A stretch of DNA of 64,000 nt, taken from positions 248,001 through 312,000 of the forward strand of contig CAVPOO010000015.1 in the NCBI GenBank assembly GCA_963707015.1, in the 5' to 3' direction. How positions within the stretch are numbered: position 1 is the stretch's first letter; each line of letters opens with the position of its first letter. Below the pieces are notes generated by a model. It did not search any database, was not told the DNA's origin, and saw nothing but the letters and a program-made list of their open reading frames with translations. Of this stretch, positions 18,329 to 25,663 are shown in pieces. Source of the DNA: CAVPOO01 sp963707015 (GTDB taxonomy: Bacteria; Pseudomonadota; Gammaproteobacteria; Thiohalobacterales; Thiohalobacteraceae). The position numbers and the translations under genes are program-made.

Positions 18329-18448
18329 GCTTTCAAGAAAGGAATCGATCGCTGAGGGCCAAGAGTCGCCGCTGCCATGCTAATACGCTTTAAACGTGAT
18401 AATGACCGATGCTGACAGATTAAGCTGAGTGCCAGAATTTTTTTATAG

Positions 18449-18509
18449 CCACGGAAGGACACGGAAAAAAATTCCAATCGGTATTGGTTCTTTCCGTGTC
18501 CTTCCGTGG
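18449..18509. repeat. Inverted repeat CCACGGAAGGACACGGAAA
   Basis: CCACGGAAGGACACGGAAA (18449–18467) and its exact reverse complement (18491–18509) form a 19-bp stem with a 23-base loop. A third partial unit, TCCGTGGCC, follows at 18512–18520. The CACGGAA unit repeats within the arm, which resembles short dispersed repeats rather than a simple terminator. It lies in the 241-bp gap between the CDF start and the tusA stop. Confidence 0.8.
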
Positions 18510-18569
18510 ATTCCGTGGCCATACTATCCATCATCATCCGATTGAAAAAGCACGAGCAGTCTGTCGGCC

Positions 18570-18815
18570 TTAGAAGTTCGATTCCCCGACTTTCACCACA
18601 ATGGTGATTTCCCGTTCTTTTCGCTCAACACCGGCGATATGATGCCCATGCACACGGCACCAGGCCGGAATATCATGCAAGGCGCCAGGGTCGGTGCAGA
18701 TCACGCGCAACAGATCTCCCGCTTGAAGCTGCTGCACGGCGTCCTGGGTTCGAATGACCGGCAGGGGACACAGCAGATTGCGCGCATCGAGGACTTCGCA
18801 GGTCACAGATACCAC
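18570..18815 (-). CDS. tusA: TusA-family sulfurtransferase
   Basis: 81-residue sulfur carrier. The active-site motif CPLPVIRT is at residues 16–23 (Cys16 carries the persulfide) after the family's DARNLLCPLP strand. TusA passes sulfur from IscS to tRNA thiolation or, in sulfur oxidisers, into dissimilatory routes. The gene overlaps the end of the PP-loop gene by 13 bp on the same strand, suggesting the two act together, with TusA as sulfur donor for the ATPase-type thiolase. The overlap is seen; the partnership is inferred. Confidence 0.85.
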   Translation of the reverse strand: MVSVTCEVLDARNLLCPLPVIRTQDAVQQLQAGDLLRVICTDPGALHDIPAWCRVHGHHIAGVERKEREITIVVKVGESNF

Positions 18816-19846
18816 TCGTCACGAACCGCACCGCTCGGCAGGGGAGCGACCTGAATCACGCGCGACCTGTTGCCTTGCTCGACAATCTCGACACCGACGT
18901 GTTCGGCATCGCGGCCCTGACTGAAGCGCGCCACCAGACGCGCTGCAAGAGTGAGGTCATCCTCATCGGCCTCTCCCTCCAGCAGGGCGAGCGGACCGCT
19001 GTGCGTGACCGGCTTGAGATGGGTGAACTGCTTGCAATATCCCTCGAGAAAATGGTTCTCACCTTCTTCACGTCCGACGATCAGCTTGAAATGCGGTCGT
19101 GGCCGCAGATGTCTGCCCACCTTCAGCAACATGATGTCGTCGAACTCGTAACGTCGCTGTCCGCGCGTGGCCCAGAGGTCGGCCAGCTTCACGGCGTACT
19201 GTTTGTCTGTCAGGAAGCAACACCCGCCGGCCGGCTGGGCATAGTCTGTGAAGCCGTACGCCGCGGCCAGCCTCATCTGGGGTGCGCGGCTGCGCCCGCT
19301 GAAACCGTGGAGCTGCTCACGATCGACCCAGCCCTCGCGTTCCGGGAAGGTAGGCGCCAGATTCTTTGCGCACAGGGGCCGCAAGAGTCGATCATCGGCG
19401 CCGGAGTCCCGTACCACGACGGACATGGTGTCGCGGCGCTGCGACATGGGTCGCTGGCCGATGACCTCACCGGTGATAATGAAGTCGAAACCCTTGACGT
19501 CCATCCACTGCCTGGCCTTGCGTACCATGAAGATCTTGCAATCGAGACAGGGATTCAGATGGGCGCCGTAACCGTGCCGGGGGTTGATGACGACGTCCTT
19601 GTACTCCTCGATGACATCGACGATGTGGAGTCTGATCCCGAGCTGTTCGGCAACCCAGAGGGCGTTATTCCGTTTGGGCCGCGCGCTTTCGTTTTTGCGG
19701 ATAGCCTGCGTGTGGCCTTCGACACAAAAACCCGTGTAGAAGTTGATGCCTTCGACATGGACACCCTGATCCAGGATCACGCGTGCGGCCAGCAGCGAGT
19801 CGAGCCCGCCGGAAATCAGTGCAACGGCTTTGCGCGGTTCAGCCAT
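18803..19846 (-). CDS. PP-loop ATPase, tRNA sulfurtransferase-like
   Basis: ATG 19846 gives 347 residues (frame open to 19900). The PP-loop SGGLDSLLAARV near residue 10 is the N-type ATP pyrophosphatase motif used to adenylate tRNA uridines before thiolation. Paired cysteines in NPCLDCK and AGGCCFLTD are candidates for persulfide transfer or a metal centre. The family is often named tRNA 4-thiouridine synthase-like or tRNA (5-methylaminomethyl-2-thiouridylate)-methyltransferase, but it is distinct from ThiI (no THUMP domain seen) and MnmA. The exact tRNA position modified is unknown. It overlaps tusA, a plausible sulfur donor. Confidence 0.72.
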   Translation of the reverse strand: MAEPRKAVALISGGLDSLLAARVILDQGVHVEGINFYTGFCVEGHTQAIRKNESARPKRNNALWVAEQLGIRLHIVDVIEEYKDVVINPRHGYGAHLNPCLDCKIFMVRKARQWMDVKGFDFIITGEVIGQRPMSQRRDTMSVVVRDSGADDRLLRPLCAKNLAPTFPEREGWVDREQLHGFSGRSRAPQMRLAAAYGFTDYAQPAGGCCFLTDKQYAVKLADLWATRGQRRYEFDDIMLLKVGRHLRPRPHFKLIVGREEGENHFLEGYCKQFTHLKPVTHSGPLALLEGEADEDDLTLAARLVARFSQGRDAEHVGVEIVEQGNRSRVIQVAPLPSGAVRDEWYL

Positions 19847-20060
19847 TGAGAAGCTGTCTTTGTCGGGAAGACGGAAACCAGATTCTACCGCAAGGTCCAT
19901 GCAGCGGCATCCGAAACCCCGGATTTCAAAACGATATTAATGATCTGGTGAAAAGTATAAATATCGAGAATACATTATAGTTAATGTTGTACCTAACTCT
20001 GGTGGCGGGATGAGTGTTTCGATTCGCGATGGAATAAAACGGTTTTTGGGCGGGGTATGA

Positions 20061-20633
20061 TCAATGTGACCGGTCTGTGTCGGACCGCCACAGGGGCTGT
20101 GCCCTTGTGGCGGCCTGCAGGATCCTGAGGGCCCGTTGGCTGCGCGTGTCTTCCCAGAGTTCAAGGGCATCCAGCAGTGTGGTGGGCGAACCCGTCCCGG
20201 ACGCCCGCATTGCCTGCAGAACGTCCATCATGGCCACGAAGGCCTCGGCAAGCCCGGCATACATGTCTGCCGTGGCGTGGCGCAGCCGGTCTGCGAGCAG
20301 GCCATAGGCGGCACGCCCGAGGCCAACGAAGTAGGACACGCGAACCAGGCGGCGCCCCGCCTGACCGGGATAGAGTCCCGAATAGAGCAGGCATTGGTCC
20401 CCGACATCGCGCAGCTTTTCGATCTGCAGTGTCCCGCTCGCGGTCACACTCTGCAGATACTCGACAGCAAGTATGCGGTTCGCCAGGTCCGGGCGCGCCA
20501 TGAACCGCATCAACAGAAACACGAGGTAACTTTCGATGTCCTCGTCCAGCTCACACTCACAGCTGGCGGCTGCTTCACTCACCAGGGCCTGCCACTGCGC
20601 TGTCGATGTGGGTTCCAGAACCAGTTGCGGCAT
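20061..20633 (-). CDS. Conserved-looking hypothetical protein
   Basis: 190 residues, ATG 20633, no signal peptide. It is mostly alpha-helical with an acidic N-terminal helix pair (CECELDEDIESYLVFLLMRF), then EYLQSVTASGT and LYPGQAGRRLVRVSYFVGLGRAAY. No named family is recognised. It stands alone, divergent from glyQ (228 bp between starts). Codon use resembles its neighbours, which supports a real gene. Confidence 0.65.
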   Translation of the reverse strand: MPQLVLEPTSTAQWQALVSEAAASCECELDEDIESYLVFLLMRFMARPDLANRILAVEYLQSVTASGTLQIEKLRDVGDQCLLYSGLYPGQAGRRLVRVSYFVGLGRAAYGLLADRLRHATADMYAGLAEAFVAMMDVLQAMRASGTGSPTTLLDALELWEDTRSQRALRILQAATRAQPLWRSDTDRSH

Positions 20634-20800
20634 TGTCCACCTCCCGCCTGCGTGCTGCCCGAGAGCCCCTCGCCTGTAGCAAGCGGTTGATCAGCAGCGA
20701 GATTCGCCATCATCTCTACATCGGTCCCGGCGGGGTGCCGCTTGATTCGCGACCCCAAGGCCCCTTCGGGCTTTGCGCCGATTCGGCGCGCGCGTCTTGC

Positions 20801-20829
20801 TTACGCATCGGGCTGCAAGCCGGTATACT
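20801..20829 (+). promoter_or_regulatory. Possible glyQS promoter
   Basis: TATACT at 20824–20829 is a good -10 hexamer 33 bp upstream of the glyQ ATG. TTACGC 17 bases before it is a poor -35; TTGCTT at 20797 is better but too far. Only the -10 is persuasive. Confidence 0.4.
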
Positions 20830-20861
20830 TTCCAACCTGTTTGATCAATAAAGAAAAAGCC

Positions 20862-21800
20862 ATGCCCACAGACGTCTCAACGAGCCGCCAGCAAACGGAA
20901 CAACCCACAACCTTCCAGGGACTCATTCTCGCCCTGCAACAGTACTGGGCACGCCAGGGCTGTGTGCTTCTGCAACCCTACGACATGGAAGTCGGCGCCG
21001 GCACCTTCCATCCCGCCACCTTCCTGCGCGCGATTGGACCGGAGCCGTGGCGAAGCGCTTATGTGCAGCCTTCGCGCCGCCCCACCGATGGCCGCTACGG
21101 TGAGAACCCGAACCGCCTGCAGCACTACTATCAGTTCCAGGTCGTTCTCAAGCCTTCGCCGCTGGCCATTCAGGAACTCTATCTCGATTCACTGCGGGAA
21201 CTGGGCATCGACCCGCTGGTCCACGACATCCGTTTCGTCGAGGACAACTGGGAGTCCCCGACGCTCGGGGCCTGGGGTCTCGGCTGGGAGATCTGGCTGA
21301 ACGGGATGGAGGTCACCCAGTTCACCTATTTCCAGCAGGTCGGCGGCCTCGATTGCCGACCCGTGACCGGTGAGATCACCTACGGTCTGGAACGCATCGC
21401 CATGTACCTGCAGGGGGTCGAAAGCGTGTTCGATCTGGTGTGGACGCAAGGCGATACCGGCCGGGTGAGCTACGGGGATGTGTTCCACCAGAACGAGGTG
21501 GAAATGTCCACCTATAACTTCGAAAAGGCCAACACGGAGGAACTGTTCCACTGGTTTGACGCCTGTGAGAAAGAAAGCCAGCAACTGGTGGCGGACGGTC
21601 TGCCCCTGCCTGCCTACGAAATGGCGCTCAAGGCCTCACACACCTTCAATCTTCTCGACGCGCGCAGCGCCATCTCGGTCACGGAAAGACAGCGCTTTAT
21701 CCTGCGTGTGCGCAGCCTGGCCCGCGCCGTGGCACAGGCCTATTACGACCGCCGCGAGTCGCTCGGTTTTCCGATGCTTGCGCAGGGGGCGCACACATGA
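20862..21800 (+). CDS. glyQ: Glycyl-tRNA synthetase alpha subunit
   Basis: Catalytic-core subunit of the bacterial alpha2-beta2 glycyl-tRNA synthetase. ATG 20862 gives 312 residues (303 in E. coli). The family sequence is plain: QQYWARQGCVLLQPYDMEVG, AYVQPSRRPTDGRYGENPNR, WEIWLNGMEVTQFTYFQQVG and ITYGLERIAMYLQ. glyS begins four bases before its end (ATGA), so the two are translationally coupled. Confidence 0.97.
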   Translation: MPTDVSTSRQQTEQPTTFQGLILALQQYWARQGCVLLQPYDMEVGAGTFHPATFLRAIGPEPWRSAYVQPSRRPTDGRYGENPNRLQHYYQFQVVLKPSPLAIQELYLDSLRELGIDPLVHDIRFVEDNWESPTLGAWGLGWEIWLNGMEVTQFTYFQQVGGLDCRPVTGEITYGLERIAMYLQGVESVFDLVWTQGDTGRVSYGDVFHQNEVEMSTYNFEKANTEELFHWFDACEKESQQLVADGLPLPAYEMALKASHTFNLLDARSAISVTERQRFILRVRSLARAVAQAYYDRRESLGFPMLAQGAHT

Positions 21801-23872
21801 ACGGCCGGCGCGATCTGTTAATTGAAATCGGCAGTGAAGAACTGCCGCCCAAGGCGCTTCGGCAACTGTCGCAGAGTTTTGTGGCCGGCATCCGGGACGG
21901 GCTGGAGCATGCCGAACTTGACTTCGCCGCAATCGAGGGCTTTGCGACACCGCGCCGGCTCGCGGTCCTGGTACAGCAACTGCAGACGGCACAACCCGAC
22001 CGCGAACAGGTACGCCGCGGGCCGGCGCTGGCGGCAGCCTTTGATGACGAGGGCTGCGCCACCCGGGCAGCCGAAGGATTCGCCCGTTCTTGTGGCGTAA
22101 GCGTCGAGCAACTCGAGAAGATCGAGAGTGACAAGGGTGTCTGGCTCGGATACCGGGTACATGAGCCGGGTCACTCCACGACCGCACTGGTACCCGAGAT
22201 CGTCAGCACTGCCCTGGACCGCCTGCCGATCCCCAAGCGCATGCGCTGGGGTGACGGCGATACCGAGTTCGTGCGGCCCGTACACTGGGTGGTGTTACTG
22301 TTCGGTGATGAAGTCATCGAGGCACAGATCCTCGGACTGACCGCCGGTCGCGAGACACGCGGGCACCGGTTTCTCCATCCCGCGCCGATTTATTTGGCTC
22401 AACCCGATGCCTATGCGCCCGTCCTCGAGACCGAAGGGCACGTGCTTGTCGACATGCAGGCGCGCCGTGCCGCCATCCGCGGACAGGTGATCGAGGTCGC
22501 GCACGCCGGCGGCGGCGAGGCGCTGATCAATGAGGCCTTGCTCGACGAAGTTACGGCGCTGGTTGAATGGCCGGTTGCCATGGCGGGCAGCTTCGATGAG
22601 GCGTTTCTGGAGATTCCCCACGAAGCCCTGATTTCCTCCATGCAGGACCATCAAAAGTATTTCCCGGTCGTCGACAAACACGGCCGCCTGCTGCCACACT
22701 TCGTGACGGTCGCAAACATCGAGAGTCGTGATCCGGCCCAGGTGCGGGCTGGCAATGAGCGGGTGATCCGGCCACGGCTGGCCGATGCGGCGTTCTTCTG
22801 GAAACAGGACCGCAAACAGCGCCTGGAGTCCCGTGCCGATGAGTTGCGCAACATGGTCTTCCAGAAGCGTCTGGGCACGCTGTTCGAAAAGCAGCAACGG
22901 GTGGCACAGCTCGCTGCCCGCCTGGCCGCAACACTTGGCAGTGATCCCATGCTGGCCGATCGCGCGGCCGCCCTCGGTAAGTGTGATCTCGTTACCAGCA
23001 TGGTGAACGAGTTCCCCGAACTGCAGGGCATCATGGGGCGCTACTACGCGCTGCACGACGGTGAACCCGAAGCGGTCGCCATGGCACTTGCGGAACAGTA
23101 CCGCCCCCATTTCGCCGGTGACGAGCTACCCGCCACACCTACCGGGCAGGCACTTGCCATCGCGGACCGGCTGGACACCCTGGTCGGTATATTCGCCATC
23201 GGACAGGCGCCCACGGGTGACCGCGATCCCTTTGCCTTGCGCCGCGCGGCACTGGGTGTGTTGCGCATCCTGATTGAAGGACAGCTGGATCTCGATCTCA
23301 TGACATTCCTGAAGGAGGCGGCCGGCCACTTTGCACCTGCCATCAAGGCCGAACACGCGGTCGATGCCGTATTCGAGTTCATGATGGAACGCCTGCGCGC
23401 CTATTACACGGATCGTGACGTGCCGGTGAATATCTTCGAAGCGGTGCGTGCCCGGAAGCCCGTGCGGCCCCTTGATTTCGACCGCCGCATTCGCGCGGTT
23501 AAGGAATTTCAAAGCCTGCCGGAGGCGCAGGCACTGGCCGCCGCCAACAAGCGCATCGGCAACATTCTGCGCAAGGCCGAAGACAGGGTTCCGGCAGCAT
23601 TCGACGCCGCGCGTCTTGTCGAGCCAGCCGAACAGCAGTTGGCGGCATGCCTCGGCGAACTGACACCCCGGGTCAGCGGCCTGTTCGACCAGGGCGAATA
23701 CACGTCAGCACTGCGTGAACTGGCCACTTTGCGTGAGCCTGTCGACAGCTTCTTTGATGCAGTCATGGTGATGGCCGACGATGCGGAGCTGCGCCGCAAT
23801 CGGCTGGCACTCCTGCAGCATCTGCATACGCTGTTTCTGCGTGCCGCCGATCTTTCACGGCTTCAGGCCTGA
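21797..23872 (+). CDS. glyS: Glycyl-tRNA synthetase beta subunit
   Basis: tRNA-binding subunit, 691 residues (689 in E. coli). It begins LLIEIGSEELPPKALRQL, then PKRMRWGD and FVRPVHWV; the central HD-like region has KCDLVTSMVNEFPELQGIMGRYYA, and the C-terminal DALR-type helical domain includes KRIGNILRKAE. The start overlaps the glyQ stop (ATGA). Confidence 0.97.
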   Translation: MNGRRDLLIEIGSEELPPKALRQLSQSFVAGIRDGLEHAELDFAAIEGFATPRRLAVLVQQLQTAQPDREQVRRGPALAAAFDDEGCATRAAEGFARSCGVSVEQLEKIESDKGVWLGYRVHEPGHSTTALVPEIVSTALDRLPIPKRMRWGDGDTEFVRPVHWVVLLFGDEVIEAQILGLTAGRETRGHRFLHPAPIYLAQPDAYAPVLETEGHVLVDMQARRAAIRGQVIEVAHAGGGEALINEALLDEVTALVEWPVAMAGSFDEAFLEIPHEALISSMQDHQKYFPVVDKHGRLLPHFVTVANIESRDPAQVRAGNERVIRPRLADAAFFWKQDRKQRLESRADELRNMVFQKRLGTLFEKQQRVAQLAARLAATLGSDPMLADRAAALGKCDLVTSMVNEFPELQGIMGRYYALHDGEPEAVAMALAEQYRPHFAGDELPATPTGQALAIADRLDTLVGIFAIGQAPTGDRDPFALRRAALGVLRILIEGQLDLDLMTFLKEAAGHFAPAIKAEHAVDAVFEFMMERLRAYYTDRDVPVNIFEAVRARKPVRPLDFDRRIRAVKEFQSLPEAQALAAANKRIGNILRKAEDRVPAAFDAARLVEPAEQQLAACLGELTPRVSGLFDQGEYTSALRELATLREPVDSFFDAVMVMADDAELRRNRLALLQHLHTLFLRAADLSRLQA

Positions 23873-23883
23873 GTAGAGTTATC

Positions 23884-24264
23884 ATGGAGGGGCACACCGC
23901 AAGGGGTTCCGAGACGGAGACAACCGACATGGTGGAGACCGATTCGTATCAGGCAATGCTGGATGCCGTGCAGGCATTTCACGAAAAGCACAACTTCCGT
24001 AACACGGGCGGTGAAGAACTCGCCTATCGCGTGGCACTCATGACCGAAGAGCTGGGGGAGATTTCCGCCTGTGTCACCAAAGGCAAGAGCCGTGAACAAC
24101 TGGCAGAAGAATGCGCGGACCTGTTCATCCTCCTGCTGGGTACTGCCATCGCGGCGGATTTTGATCTTCGCCAGGCATTCTGGGAAAAGATGGAAGGTCT
24201 CATGAAACGTGAGTCCCGGATGATCGGCGGCAGGATCCGCGTCTCTGAGTTTCGCGATACGTAA
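23884..24264 (+). CDS. MazG-like nucleotide pyrophosphohydrolase
   Basis: 126 residues from ATG 23884; a second ATG at 23929 has GGAG upstream and may be the true start (111 residues). The all-alpha NTP-PPase metal motif is visible as EELGEIS and EECADLFILLLG (EExxE followed by ExxD). It is a single-domain MazG relative, likely hydrolysing a (d)NTP to NMP and pyrophosphate. It follows glyS by 11 bp and precedes gmhB on the same strand. Confidence 0.78.
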   Translation: MEGHTARGSETETTDMVETDSYQAMLDAVQAFHEKHNFRNTGGEELAYRVALMTEELGEISACVTKGKSREQLAEECADLFILLLGTAIAADFDLRQAFWEKMEGLMKRESRMIGGRIRVSEFRDT

Positions 24265-24332
24265 TGGCTCGCGCAGGCCGGGAACTCCCGCCGCGTCGCG
24301 CCAATTCTTGGATCACTTCTTGCGACTGAACC

Positions 24333-24875
24333 ATGCGACTGATCATCCTCGACCGCGATGGCGTCATCAACGAAGACTCGGTGGACTATATCAAGTCCCC
24401 CGAGGAATGGCAGCCCATTCCAGGGAGCCTGGAGGCCATCGCCCAACTCAACCGTGCTGGCTACCGCGTGGTGGTGGTCACCAACCAGTCCGCCATTGGC
24501 CGCGGTCTTCTGGACCTGAACACACTGTGCAGAATCCACGACAAGATGGCCCACTCCCTGGCCGACGTCGGCGGCTTCATCGAAGCGGTCTTCTTCTGTC
24601 CGCATCGACCCGAAGACAATTGCGAGTGCCGCAAACCGAAACCCGGATTGCTCAAGGACATCGGTGCCCGGCTGGACATGGACCTCACCGATGTCCCGGC
24701 GATCGGCGATTCACTGCGTGACCTGCAGGCCGCAGCCGCAGTCGGTGCCAGGGCGATACTGGTGCGCACCGGGAAAGGCGAGGCAACCCGCGAAGCGATA
24801 CAGGGCAAGATGCACGTGGCTGTCTACCGCGACCTGGCAGAGGCGGTCGATCAGCTGCTCCTGGCCAGCGCCTGA
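24333..24875 (+). CDS. gmhB: D-glycero-beta-D-manno-heptose-1,7-bisphosphate 7-phosphatase
   Basis: HAD phosphatase of the LPS heptose pathway. 180 residues. The nucleophile motif is LDRDGVIN (Asp7, Asp9), then VVTNQSAIGRG. The zinc-binding insertion CPHRPEDNCECRKPKPG (C-x-H ... C-x-C) is diagnostic of GmhB, and GDSLRDLQAAAAVG is HAD motif IV. It follows glyS in many gammaproteobacteria. Confidence 0.92.
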   Translation: MRLIILDRDGVINEDSVDYIKSPEEWQPIPGSLEAIAQLNRAGYRVVVVTNQSAIGRGLLDLNTLCRIHDKMAHSLADVGGFIEAVFFCPHRPEDNCECRKPKPGLLKDIGARLDMDLTDVPAIGDSLRDLQAAAAVGARAILVRTGKGEATREAIQGKMHVAVYRDLAEAVDQLLLASA

Positions 24876-24886
24876 GGATCGGCACG

Positions 24887-25654
24887 ATGAACGCCTCGTC
24901 AGCCAGGCTGGAAGACCGGCCAATGCCTTCCCGGGTCGAACTGGTGGTGCGTTCCGCGCTGTTCTGGGTTGTGTTCATGACCACCCTGTTGATCTTCGCA
25001 CCCTTGACGCTGCTGGTCTGGCCATTGCCCTTCAGGCTGCGTTACCGGGTCGCCACGCAGTGGGGGCGTCTGAGCCTCGCATGGCTGTCGCTAACCTGCC
25101 GCCTCACCTACCAGGTCACTGGCGCGGAAAATATTCCTGACGAAACCGGTATCGTGCTCTGCAAGCACCAGTCGACCTGGGAAACACTGGCGATGCAGAC
25201 GATCTTTCCGCCCCAGGTCTGGGTCTTGAAACGCGAATTGCTTTGGCTGCCGTTTTTCGGCTGGGCACTTGCTGCGCTCAAGCCAATCGCCATCAACCGC
25301 AAGGCAGGCCGCAAGGCCGTCGAACAGCTCGTGCAGCAAGGCACAGAGCGACTGGCGCAGAACCTCTGGGTCATTGTGTTTCCGGAAGGTACGCGCATCG
25401 CGCCCGGGCAGCGCGGCCGTTACCGGATTGGCGGTGCCGTGCTCGCCGAACGAAGCGGCTTTCCGGTAGTCCCTGTTGCGCATAATGCCGGTGAGTTCTG
25501 GCCACGCCATGGTTTTGTCAAACGACCCGGGATCATCCAGGTCGTAATTGGTCCCACGATCATGGTTGGAGGCAAACAGGCAGCCGAAATTCTGCGTGAA
25601 GCAGAAGACTGGATCGAAGGGACCATGCAAAAGATCTCGGCGAAGACAGGCTAG
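24887..25654 (+). CDS. Lysophospholipid (1-acyl-glycerol-3-phosphate) acyltransferase family
   Basis: 255 residues with a membrane anchor at about 22–52. PlsC-type motifs: KHQSTWETLA (H-x4-acidic catalytic site), PIAINRKAGRKAV and FPEGTRIAPGQ. This gmhB-linked group acts on lysophosphatidic acid or related lysolipids; exact acceptor unknown. It starts 12 bp after gmhB. Its stop TAG lies in CTAG 25651–25654, 13 bp from another CTAG that holds the gyrB stop. Confidence 0.85.
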   Translation: MNASSARLEDRPMPSRVELVVRSALFWVVFMTTLLIFAPLTLLVWPLPFRLRYRVATQWGRLSLAWLSLTCRLTYQVTGAENIPDETGIVLCKHQSTWETLAMQTIFPPQVWVLKRELLWLPFFGWALAALKPIAINRKAGRKAVEQLVQQGTERLAQNLWVIVFPEGTRIAPGQRGRYRIGGAVLAERSGFPVVPVAHNAGEFWPRHGFVKRPGIIQVVIGPTIMVGGKQAAEILREAEDWIEGTMQKISAKTG

Positions 25655-25663
25655 CCCGGACGG

